Positions 16,715 to 24,113 of a stretch of DNA of 24,664 bases are shown one piece after another; within the stretch, counting starts at the first letter, position 1, and every line of letters starts with the position of its first letter. Location of the stretch: contig JAAFJZ010000002.1 of assembly GCA_013298205.1 (NCBI GenBank), positions 1 through 24,664 on the forward strand, written 5' to 3'. A program made the translations under genes and the position numbers. Source of the DNA: Cytophagales bacterium. GTDB taxonomy: Bacteria > Bacteroidota > Bacteroidia > Cytophagales > UBA9547. Below the pieces are notes generated by a model. It did no database searches. It saw only the letters and a list, made by a program, of their open reading frames with translations, and was not told the DNA's origin.

Positions 16715-16736
16715 CCCTCCAAATAAGAAAGTAAAC

Positions 16737-19559
16737 ATGGCGGAATATCAATTTAGAAAAATAGAACAAAAATGGCAAAAATATTGGGCTGAAAACCAAA
16801 TATTCAAAACCTCAGACCAAACCGAAAAACCAAAATACTATATTTTAGATATGTTTCCCTATCCTTCTGGGGCAGGCTTACACGTAGGGCATCCGCTTGG
16901 GTATATTGCTACAGATATTTTGGCGCGATACAAAAGACTAAAAGGATTTAATGTTTTGCACCCCATGGGTTATGATGCTTTTGGGCTTCCAGCCGAACAA
17001 TATGCCATACAAACAGGGCAACATCCTGCAATTACGACTGAAAAAAATATCGCTCGCTACCGTGAGCAGCTTGATAATATAGGTTTTTCTTACGATTGGA
17101 GTCGTGAAATAAGAACCTCAAATCCTGATTTTTACAAGTTTACCCAATGGATTTTTATTCAACTATTCAATCATTGGTACAATAAAAAGAGTGATAAAGC
17201 AGAACCTATTTCTACTTTGTTTGCCCACTTTGAGCAATATGGTACCGAATCTTTGTCGGTAGGTGGAGTAGAAATTGAGAAGCATTTCTCTGCCAACGAT
17301 TGGAAATCTTTATCGGAAGAAGAAAAATATAAGATTAGTTTAAGTTTTCGTTTGGCATATTTGGCACCAACGACTGTAAACTGGTGCGCAGAACTGGGAA
17401 CAGTTTTAGCAAATGAAGAAGTAAAAGATGGCGTTTCAGAAAGAGGAGGTTTCCCTGTAGTAAAAAAAGAAATGCCCCAATGGAATTTGAGAATTACAGC
17501 CTATTCAGAAAGACTTTTAAACGATTTGAGTTTGGTAGATTGGTCAGAATCTATCAAAGACCAACAAAAAAATTGGATTGGCAAATCTAAGGGTTGCGAG
17601 ATTAATTTCCCTCTTGAAGGTAGCACGCAAATGATGAAGGTATTTACCACTCGTCCTGATACGATTTTTGGGGTAACTTACATGGCGATTTGTCCTGAGT
17701 ATGATTTAATCGATATTTTGGTAAAAGAAAGTCAGAAAAAAGAAGTAGAAAAGTATATTCACGCCACTTCTCAAAGATCTGAAAGAGAGCGAATGAGTAA
17801 TGTAAAAACCATAAGTGGTGTATTTACGGGCTCGTATTGCATCAATCCTTTAAACAATGAGAAAATTCCGATTTGGATAGCCGATTATGTGCTTGCGGGT
17901 TATGGCACGGGTGCAGTTATGGCAGTGCCGAGTTCTGATATTCGCGATTATCAATTTGCCAAACATTTTCATTTACCTATTATTCAGGTACTTCAAGGAG
18001 CTAAAACCGATATTACCCAGCCAGATTTTGACCCCAAAGCTGGTAAAATTATAAACTCTGATTTCCTTAACGGTCTCACTTACCAAGCTGCGATGGACAA
18101 AGCGATCGAGGTAATAGATACCAAAAAATTTGGGAAAGGAAAGGTAAATTTTAAAATCAGGGATTCTATTTTTAGTCGCCAAAGGTATTGGGGAGAGCCG
18201 ATTCCTGTGTATTTCAAAAATGATTTACCTTACACACTTCCAGAATCAGAATTGCCACTTATTTTGCCAGCAGTAGATAAATACAAACCTACCGAAACTG
18301 GAGAACCGCCTTTGGCAAGAGCCAAAAATTGGAAAACCAAGGAAGGTCATAAACTAGAAACCAATACCATGCCAGGTTGGGCGGGTTCGAGTTGGTATTT
18401 TTATCGCTATTTAGACCCGAAAAATGCAGAAGAATGGGTTTCGCAAGATAAAATTAATTATTGGAAAGAAGTAGATGTTTATCTTGGTGGAGCCGAACAC
18501 GCTACAGGTCATTTGCTTTATTCACGTTTTTGGCACAAGTTTTTGTTTGATTTGGGCAAAGTTCCAGTAAAAGAATATGCTGCCAAACTGATTAATCAAG
18601 GTATGATTCAGGGCAGGTCTTGCTTGGTATTTAAAGAAAGAAATAGCAATATCGTCATTTGCTACCAACAACTTGAAGCTTATGCCAAAGAAAATGTATT
18701 GCATACCGAAACCGATTTTCAAGCTATTTATGTAGATGTAAATTTGGTGGATTCTAATGGGCAAATTACGCTCAAAGATTTTAAAAATTTTCGGTCAGAC
18801 TTAAAAGATGCCAAGTTTGAGTTTTCTATCAATGCCAAGGGTGAGCAGGTATTAACTTGCCAATATTTGGTAGAAAAAATGTCTAAATCGAAATACAATG
18901 TCGTAAATCCAGACGATGTAGTAGAAAAATACGGTGCAGATACTTTACGCTTGTATGAAATGTTTCTTGGGCCTTTGGAGCAATCTAAACCTTGGAATAC
19001 CAATAATATAGACGGAACTTCACGCTTTTTGCGCAGACTTTGGCGTTTGTTTTTTGATGAATCAGGCAATTTTGTTGTTACCAATAATGAAGCCAATGCA
19101 GCAGAACTCAAAGTTTTACATAAAACCATTAAAAGAATAGAGGAAGACATAGAAAGGTATTCTTTTAACACGCCTGTAAGTACTTTCATGGTTTGTTTGA
19201 ATGAGTTGATAGATTTGAAATGCCATAAAAAAGACATTTTAGAAAATTTACTGATTATTCTGAGCCCTTATTCTCCGCATATTGCTGAAGAACTTTGGCA
19301 AGCAATAGGGCATACGAAAAGTATTTCTTATGCTACATTTCCTAAATTTGAAGAAAAATATTTATCAGAAAGTGAGTTTGAATATCCCGTTTCATTTAAT
19401 GGCAAAGTGAGAGGAAAGCAAAAATATGCGACCGATTATTCCGTAGCCCAAATAGAAAAGGAAATTCAAGAAACAGAAATTTATGCGAAATGGTCGGAAG
19501 GAAAGCCTGCCAAAAAAATAATCGTTGTGCATAATAAAATCATTAATATCGTTATGTAA
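16737..19559 (+). CDS. leuS: Leucyl-tRNA synthetase
   Basis: This class I aminoacyl-tRNA synthetase charges tRNA-Leu. The 940-aa protein has the HIGH-type motif in PYPSGAGLHVGHPLGY (41-56), the CP1 editing domain with TTRPDTIFGVTYMAICPEY, and KMSKSKYNVVNPDD (KMSKS at 714-718). An anticodon-binding helical domain and a C-terminal domain (SFNGKVRGKQKYATDY) follow. It is longer than the E. coli enzyme (about 860 aa). Extra segments lie near DKAEPISTLFAHFEQYGTES and between INQGMIQGRSCLVFKERN and the KMSKS loop, which I recall as typical of Bacteroidota LeuRS. There are no frame breaks. It is probably monocistronic, with its own short leader. Confidence 0.97.
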   Translation: MAEYQFRKIEQKWQKYWAENQIFKTSDQTEKPKYYILDMFPYPSGAGLHVGHPLGYIATDILARYKRLKGFNVLHPMGYDAFGLPAEQYAIQTGQHPAITTEKNIARYREQLDNIGFSYDWSREIRTSNPDFYKFTQWIFIQLFNHWYNKKSDKAEPISTLFAHFEQYGTESLSVGGVEIEKHFSANDWKSLSEEEKYKISLSFRLAYLAPTTVNWCAELGTVLANEEVKDGVSERGGFPVVKKEMPQWNLRITAYSERLLNDLSLVDWSESIKDQQKNWIGKSKGCEINFPLEGSTQMMKVFTTRPDTIFGVTYMAICPEYDLIDILVKESQKKEVEKYIHATSQRSERERMSNVKTISGVFTGSYCINPLNNEKIPIWIADYVLAGYGTGAVMAVPSSDIRDYQFAKHFHLPIIQVLQGAKTDITQPDFDPKAGKIINSDFLNGLTYQAAMDKAIEVIDTKKFGKGKVNFKIRDSIFSRQRYWGEPIPVYFKNDLPYTLPESELPLILPAVDKYKPTETGEPPLARAKNWKTKEGHKLETNTMPGWAGSSWYFYRYLDPKNAEEWVSQDKINYWKEVDVYLGGAEHATGHLLYSRFWHKFLFDLGKVPVKEYAAKLINQGMIQGRSCLVFKERNSNIVICYQQLEAYAKENVLHTETDFQAIYVDVNLVDSNGQITLKDFKNFRSDLKDAKFEFSINAKGEQVLTCQYLVEKMSKSKYNVVNPDDVVEKYGADTLRLYEMFLGPLEQSKPWNTNNIDGTSRFLRRLWRLFFDESGNFVVTNNEANAAELKVLHKTIKRIEEDIERYSFNTPVSTFMVCLNELIDLKCHKKDILENLLIILSPYSPHIAEELWQAIGHTKSISYATFPKFEEKYLSESEFEYPVSFNGKVRGKQKYATDYSVAQIEKEIQETEIYAKWSEGKPAKKIIVVHNKIINIVM

Positions 19560-19580
19560 AGATTGTTTTGAATACGAGAC

Positions 19581-19651
19581 TAAGGAAAACTCCTTAAGCG
19601 ATTCCTTATCAGCCCTTAAATACTTGGTTAAAAAGATACTTTTAAAAGTAT
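19581..19651. repeat. Short palindromes between leuS and the IS element
   Basis: TAAGGA-AAAC-TCCTTA (19581-19596) is a 6-bp stem 22 bases after the leuS stop, without a T tract. ATACTTTTAAAAGTAT (19636-19651) is a perfect 16-base palindrome. Either could act weakly in termination. Nothing else is seen between leuS and the IS end. Confidence 0.3.
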
Positions 19652-19698
19652 GAAGTTTGCCTAAGACAAAAAATGATGTCAATGCATAAATAACTAAG

Positions 19699-19715
19699 GG
19701 CACCTCTAAAAACTA
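19699..19715 (+). repeat. IS left terminal inverted repeat
   Basis: GGCACCTCTAAAAACTA, 16 of 17 bases matching the complement of the right end. A further G at 19698 could belong to the element. Confidence 0.75.
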
Positions 19716-19812
19716 TGAATAAATTTAAAATTGATTTTTTCAAATATTTTCAAATACTTTATAATCAGTTACTTGTGATTTTTAAATTTAATATTTAGGC
19801 ATAGTTATCCTA

Positions 19813-20892
19813 TTAAATGCTTTGCAACTGCACGCTTCTAAACATATTATATGTTAAGTTCATTAGTGTTATTGCTCCTTTTATTCTTTTTTCACCTATT
19901 GAATGTAAATACATTCCAGTCATGCTGTTTTCCATAAACCCAAATATATGTTCTACTCTTGAACGAATTTTTGATTTTTCTTTATTTGATTCTTTTTGTT
20001 TTTGAGTAAGTGGTTTATTTTTATATCCTTTTTCGCACGCTCTGTTTTTAAGCCCTTTTTTTTCAATTATTCTTTCTTGTTTTTCGCCTGTGTATGCTGA
20101 ATCTCCATAAAATTCTTCTCCTCTATCATTCTCATCTAGCAGATTATCAGTTTCTTGAGAATCGTGTACACTGGCATCTGTAACGGTAAACCCTGTAATT
20201 ATTTTACTTTTTTGATCTACTTTTGCGTGATTTTTATATCCAAAAAAATTGACATTATTTTTAACTGTCCATCTAGCGTCTATATCTTTCTGTGCTTTTT
20301 TATGAGGTTCATCGTTCCATAGTTCTGAACCTTTTCCTTCTTTTATAACTTTATTCTTTTCTTTGCTGTTGCGTTGAATAGGTACTTCAACAAAACTGGC
20401 ATCAATTATTTTGCCTTCATTAACAATTAAACCCAAAGCTTTAAGTTTAACTAAAAATAAATCAAATATAGGTTCAAGAACTTCTAAATCAATGAGTTGC
20501 TCTTTGAAATGCCATACCGTTTTACTATCTGGGATATCATCTGCAATACTCAAATTTAGAAAACGCATAAAGCTCATTCTATCATTAATTTGAAATTCTG
20601 TTTGGTCATCAGAAAGATTATAATATCGTTGAAGTATTAGGATTTTAAATACTAATGAGTAAAAGCGAAAGCTTTTGCGAAATTTGCGAGCGATAGCTCA
20701 CATAATCGTATGGGTTTTTCCCTCCAGCTCCTTTAGCGTTTTTGGCTAATTTCTCTTCGAGTAATCTCCTAAACGCCTCAAAATCAATGAGTTTGTTTAA
20801 TTTATCTAAAGGGTCTCCAAGTTTAGTAAGTTTAGTTAATCTAAGATCATGGTCAAAAAAACCGTAATCTCTAGGCGTTTAAACTGTTTCAT
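19813..20892 (-). pseudogene. IS5-family transposase, disrupted by a 1-base deletion and a 43-bp insert
   Basis: The longest intact part (20577-19813, 254 aa) holds the DDE domain. Counting from its first Met, catalytic residues are D59 (IIDASFVEV), D159 (YGDSAYTG) and E209 (RSRVEHIFGFMEN). The same frame continues upstream as VFKILILQRYYNLSDDQTEF up to 20656, where a 43-bp insert interrupts it. Beyond the insert, the N-terminal part reads DYGFFDHDLRLTKLTKLGDP and AKNAKGAGGKNPYDYV. A further one-base loss near 20869 separates it from the ATG at 20892 (MKQFKRLE). Undoing both lesions gives a standard transposase of about 345 aa. The protein catalyses cut-and-paste movement of the element, but in this copy it cannot be made full length. 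Confidence 0.88.
20657..20699. repeat. 43-bp palindromic insert inside the transposase gene
   Basis: The insert begins GAG and ends CTC. It contains AAAAGC-GAAA-GCTTTT (20661-20676), a near-palindrome GCGAAATTTGC (20677-20687) and GAGC-GATA-GCTC (20688-20699). Removing exactly these 43 bases joins GATTATGT to ATTAGTA on the coding strand and restores DYVLVFKI, the expected transposase sequence. No target duplication longer than one base is seen. It shares GCGAAAGC and GCGATAGC with the 79-nt repeats at 16334-16553. Confidence 0.75.
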
Positions 20893-20980
20893 AGGAAATG
20901 AGTAATTTGATTACAATATACAGATTACCAATTGATTATAAAAATATTTTATGCTTTTTTTAATGAAATATTTTTAATTT

Positions 20981-20997
20981 TAGTTTTTAGAGATGCC
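20981..20997 (-). repeat. IS right terminal inverted repeat
   Basis: The minus strand reads GGCATCTCTAAAAACTA, differing from the left end at one base. Confidence 0.75.
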
Positions 20998-21000
20998 TTT

Positions 21001-21048
21001 TATATTTGGAATTCTTCTGTAGGTTTCTGATTTTTTTGTATAGTTTTG
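21001..21048 (+). promoter_or_regulatory. Two candidate -7 boxes upstream of araB
   Basis: TATATTTG (21001-21008) and TAGTTTTG (21041-21048) both match TAnnTTTG, 126 and 86 bases upstream of the araB ATG. The first is three bases from the IS end, so its -33 region lies inside the IS. Neither has a clear -33 TTTG at standard spacing. Confidence 0.3.
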
Positions 21049-21134
21049 TTTCAGTTTTATTATAGTAGAAAATATTTAAGAATTTTTATATAGAATAATT
21101 CGCCTTTTGTTATTAATTAAATAGTTAAAAAAAT

Positions 21135-22811
21135 ATGTCAAACAAAAAATACGTAATCGGAGTGGATTATGGCACAGATTCGGTTCGTTCGGTGCTGGTA
21201 GATACTGAAAATGGAAAGGAAATTTCTTCTTCGGTATTCAATTATCCACGATGGAAAGAAAGAAAATATTGCGATGCAAATGAAAATAGGTTTCGCCAAC
21301 ATCCTTTAGATTATTTGGAGGGATTGGAACATACAATTTTAGCTTGCCTCAAGGATGCAGGTAATGTAGGCGGGCAGGTTTTGGCTATTTCGGTAGATAC
21401 TACAGGCTCTACTCCAATAGCGATTAATGAAAAAGGAATTCCGCTTTCGCTAACCAAAGGTTTTGAGGAAAACCCCAATGCGATGTTCATTTTATGGAAA
21501 GACCATACCGCTATTTTGGAAGCTGAGGAAATTAATACCCTTTGCCATAGCGGAAAAGTAATTGATTACACGCAATATGTGGGGGGAATATATTCTTCTG
21601 AATGGTTCTTTGCTAAGGTATTGAGAACGCTAAAAGTGGATCAATCGGTAAGAGAAGCTGCCTATTCTTGGGTGGAGCATTGCGATTGGATTCCGGCTGT
21701 GCTTACAGGAAATGACAAACCTGCTACTTGGAAAAGAAGTCGCTGTGCGGCAGGACATAAAGCAATGTGGCATGCTGATTACGATGGTTTACCATCTGAA
21801 TCGTTTTTGAGCCAATTAAATCCTTTACTTACGGGCTTGAGAGCCAAATTGTATGATGAAACCTATACTTCAGATGAGGTAGCAGGCACGATTTCGGCAG
21901 AATGGGCTAGCAAATTACAAATTAATCCTGCTTGTAAAATTGGTGTGGGTGCTTTTGATGCACATATTGGTGCTGTAGGTGCTGGTATTGAGCCTTTTAC
22001 ACTCACCAAAGTGATGGGAACTTCTACCTGCGATATGCTTACGGCTCCTACACATATAGTGGGAAGTAAACTGATTAAAGGCATCTGCGGGCAAGTAGAT
22101 GGCTCTATTGTGCCTAATATGTTAGGTTTGGAGGCAGGGCAATCTGCTTTTGGAGACGTGTATGCTTGGTTTAAAGAGCTTTTGCTTTGGCCAACAAAAA
22201 ATCTTTTATCCGATTCTAATGCAATCAATCAAGAACAAAAGGAAAAACTATTAAATGAGCTTTCAGACAAAATGATTCCTGCTTTAGCCAAAGAAATGAA
22301 AGACATACCTTTGGATGAAACGGCTATCGTTGCCCTAGATTGGCTAAATGGCAGAAGAACTCCAGATGCGAATCAAGCTTTAAAAGGGGCTATTTCGGGT
22401 ATTTCACTTGGTACAGATGCACCTCGTATTTTTAAAGCTTTGGTGGAAGCAACGGCTTTTGGTTCTAAAAAAATCGTAGATCGCTTCACAGATGAAGGCA
22501 TTGAAATCAAAGCTGTAATTGCTTTGGGTGGTGTGGCCAAGAAATCGCCTGAAATTATGCAAATCATGGCAGATGTACTGGATAGACCGATAAAAATCGC
22601 TCGCTCAGAGCAGGCATGTGCCCTAGGTTCTGCTATGTTTGCCTCTGTGGTAGCAGGTGTGTATATGAATGTAGATGAGGCGGTTAAAAAAATGGGTTCA
22701 GGTTTTGAAACGGAATACCAACCTAGAAAAGCGCAAGCTGAAATTTATAAAAAACTTTATGCTAAGTATGCTCAGTTAGGAGAATGGGTTGAAGGAAAAT
22801 CTTTAAAATAG
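21135..22811 (+). CDS. araB: Ribulokinase
   Basis: AraB phosphorylates L-ribulose to L-ribulose 5-phosphate in L-arabinose catabolism. The 558-aa protein has the length and sequence of the ribulokinase branch of FGGY carbohydrate kinases: YVIGVDYGTDSVRSVLVD at the N-terminus (phosphate-binding loop), SVDTTGSTPIAI, WKDHTA, SSEWFFAKVLRTL and WVEHCDWIPAVLTG. GAFDAHIGAVGAG holds D275 as the likely catalytic base, MGTSTCDM follows, and ALGGVAKKSPEIMQIMADVL is the C-terminal FGGY segment. The residues look intact. No araA, araD, transporter or regulator lies beside it, so it is either a lone gene or separated from its pathway. The IS immediately upstream may have changed its promoter. An intrinsic terminator follows. 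Confidence 0.92.
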   Translation: MSNKKYVIGVDYGTDSVRSVLVDTENGKEISSSVFNYPRWKERKYCDANENRFRQHPLDYLEGLEHTILACLKDAGNVGGQVLAISVDTTGSTPIAINEKGIPLSLTKGFEENPNAMFILWKDHTAILEAEEINTLCHSGKVIDYTQYVGGIYSSEWFFAKVLRTLKVDQSVREAAYSWVEHCDWIPAVLTGNDKPATWKRSRCAAGHKAMWHADYDGLPSESFLSQLNPLLTGLRAKLYDETYTSDEVAGTISAEWASKLQINPACKIGVGAFDAHIGAVGAGIEPFTLTKVMGTSTCDMLTAPTHIVGSKLIKGICGQVDGSIVPNMLGLEAGQSAFGDVYAWFKELLLWPTKNLLSDSNAINQEQKEKLLNELSDKMIPALAKEMKDIPLDETAIVALDWLNGRRTPDANQALKGAISGISLGTDAPRIFKALVEATAFGSKKIVDRFTDEGIEIKAVIALGGVAKKSPEIMQIMADVLDRPIKIARSEQACALGSAMFASVVAGVYMNVDEAVKKMGSGFETEYQPRKAQAEIYKKLYAKYAQLGEWVEGKSLK

Positions 22812-22822
22812 AATATTTATTA

Positions 22823-22862
22823 AAAATACTTCAATCTGATTTTGGGTTGAAGTATTTTTTTC
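22823..22862 (+). terminator. Intrinsic terminator of araB
   Basis: AAAATACTTCAA (22823-22834) and TTGAAGTATTTT (22847-22858) form a perfect 12-bp stem with a 12-base loop, and T residues follow. It starts 12 bases after the araB stop. Confidence 0.85.
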
Positions 22863-22955
22863 TTCATCAAACATCCTTAATTTTGGTTTCTGCTTAAAAA
22901 AATTAAACCAATTGAATACATTTTTGCTTTTAAAACTAAGATTGTAAACAACCAA

Positions 22956-23495
22956 ATGAGCTCAAATTCTCAGCCCAATACTAAAAATTACACAAACTGG
23001 ATCTTAGGAATTTCTATTTCTATTCCTTTGGCTGTAACTGCTTTGATTTATATTCCTGGTGGCGGACTAGGAAATTTTGATGTCTCTTATTTTCCTCATA
23101 TTAATGCTGTATTAAATTCATCGACTGCATTTTTGCTCATTTTGGGATTTGTATTTATTAAATCTAAAAATATCGCTTACCATAGAATTTGTATGGCTAC
23201 CGCATTTATTTTATCAAGCTGCTTCTTGGTTTTATATGTTTTGTACCATTTCCAAACAGAATCCACCAAATTTGGTGGTGAAGGCTCGATAAGATTTATC
23301 TACTTTTTGCTTTTAATTTCACACATTTTGCTAGCTGTAGCTGTTGTACCCTTGGTTTTGTATTCTTTGTTTTTTGCTTTTACAGACCAAATTGAAAAAC
23401 ATAAAAAAATAGTAAAATGGACTTTTCCTGTTTGGCTTTATGTAGCCATTACAGGCGTAATTGTTTACTTTATGATTAAACCTTATTATATATGA
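22956..23495 (+). CDS. DUF420 family membrane protein
   Basis: This 179-aa protein has about five predicted membrane helices (near 14-33, 52-69, 78-98, 113-137 and 153-174). Its sequence follows the DUF420 pattern, with histidines H48 (YFPHINAVLNS), H76 (AYHRICM), H98 (YHFQ), H123 (SHILLA) and H149 (KHKKIVKW) at helix ends, suggestive of heme or copper contact. DUF420 includes CtaM/YozB, needed for cytochrome aa3 oxidase in some Firmicutes, and in Bacteroidota it often sits with SCO and oxidase genes. A direct role here is inference. Its stop overlaps the next start (ATGA), so the two are translationally coupled. TACATTTTTG at 22917-22926 is a near match to the -7 box. Confidence 0.85.
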   Translation: MSSNSQPNTKNYTNWILGISISIPLAVTALIYIPGGGLGNFDVSYFPHINAVLNSSTAFLLILGFVFIKSKNIAYHRICMATAFILSSCFLVLYVLYHFQTESTKFGGEGSIRFIYFLLLISHILLAVAVVPLVLYSLFFAFTDQIEKHKKIVKWTFPVWLYVAITGVIVYFMIKPYYI

Positions 23496-23785
23496 AAAAA
23501 CTTCAATTCGGATTAAGTATTTGCTTGGCAATTACTTTATTTTCTATGTTTTCAGGCTTAGAGTCTGAGGCTCAATGTGCTATGTGTAAGGCAAGTATAG
23601 AAAGTGGCTTAAAAGATAAAAACCCTAATGCTTTTGGTGGAGGATTAAATAACGGAATTCTTTATTTAATGTCAATTCCTTACCTTATTTTTGGGGTAAT
23701 CGCTTTCATGTGGTATAAAAAAAGTAAAAAAATTAAAAATGAAAAAGCCCGTATTGATTTCATTATTCAATCAAAAATGTCCTAG
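23492..23785 (+). CDS. Small exported membrane-anchored protein with a CxxC motif
   Basis: This is a 97-aa protein of unknown function. It has an N-terminal signal peptide (about 1-27, ending SEAQ), a CAMCKASIESGL motif with C29 and C32 just after it, a glycine/asparagine linker (GGGLNNGILYLM), one membrane helix (about 54-74) and a lysine-rich cytoplasmic tail. The lipobox is poor, so it is probably not a lipoprotein. The CxxC would lie at the outer face of the membrane and could bind heme, copper or act in thiol exchange, but it is not a CxxCH heme site. I recall similar small proteins after DUF420 genes in Bacteroidota. It overlaps the gene before by 4 bases and the gene after by 47 bases. 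Confidence 0.7.
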   Translation: MKKLQFGLSICLAITLFSMFSGLESEAQCAMCKASIESGLKDKNPNAFGGGLNNGILYLMSIPYLIFGVIAFMWYKKSKKIKNEKARIDFIIQSKMS

Positions 23786-24113
23786 GTGTAGGGAAGGTAA
23801 ATTCTTCAAATATTCCGCCTTACATATTCGTTTTGATGAACATTTAGAGTCTTGTAGCCATTGTGGCTTAAAGTATGAAGGAGAGCCAGGTTTTTTTCAA
23901 GGCTCGCTTTATATCAATTATGCTATTAATGTTGCCATGATTATCACACTATTTACGGCATTAAAACTCACATTTGACCCCGCATTACACATATACTATA
24001 TCATAATTATAGGTTTTATTCTCAGCTTGATGACTTTTATTTATCGCTTTGCAAAAATATGCTTTATGTATCTTTTTTCGGGAGTTAAATATGATGAAAA
24101 ACTAAGTTCATGA
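23739..24113 (+). CDS. DUF983 family membrane protein with a zinc-ribbon-like head
   Basis: This 124-aa protein has an N-terminal four-cysteine knuckle, C14 and C17 (CPRC) with C39 and C42 (CSHC), then GLKYEGEPGFFQGSLYINYA and two predicted membrane helices (about 58-78 and 84-104). This is the DUF983 pattern (CPRCREGKFF...CGLxYExEPGFF). The function is unknown; in Proteobacteria and Bacteroidota the gene is often near oxidase genes. The ATG at 23739 lies inside the preceding gene, giving a 47-base overlap in another frame. The next in-frame choice would be far downstream and would remove the cysteines, so this start is well supported. Confidence 0.85.
   Translation: MKKPVLISLFNQKCPRCREGKFFKYSALHIRFDEHLESCSHCGLKYEGEPGFFQGSLYINYAINVAMIITLFTALKLTFDPALHIYYIIIIGFILSLMTFIYRFAKICFMYLFSGVKYDEKLSS

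Larger units (their letters stand above)
16259..16736. other. Intergenic region with an inverted pair of structured repeats
   Basis: The 478 bases between the symporter gene and leuS contain no protein gene. They hold two GC-richer blocks against an AT-rich background, both copies of one 79-nt repeat in opposite orientation, a -7-like box between them, and the leuS promoter box. No classic terminator of the symporter gene is seen. Confidence 0.6.
19699..20997. mobile_element. Decayed IS5-family insertion sequence, about 1.3 kb
   Basis: The element is bounded by 17-bp imperfect terminal inverted repeats: GGCACCTCTAAAAACTA at 19699-19715 and its complement with one mismatch at 20981-20997. It contains one transposase gene on the minus strand, which is disrupted. 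I could not see a target-site duplication in the flanks (ACTAAG on the left, TTTATA on the right), which suggests an old insertion or edge erosion. It sits between leuS and araB, and its right end is three bases from a TATATTTG box in front of araB. Family assignment rests on the transposase sequence and the size. Confidence 0.85.

Noticed and set aside
18728..19237. Open frame of 169 codons antisense to leuS
   Set aside because: The longest antisense frame in the window, but it lies wholly within leuS, has no family-like motif and shows low-complexity composition expected of a shadow frame.
19392..19703. Minus-strand frame of 103 codons across the leuS end and the IS boundary
   Set aside because: Most of it overlaps leuS, the composition is random-like and it crosses the IS edge.
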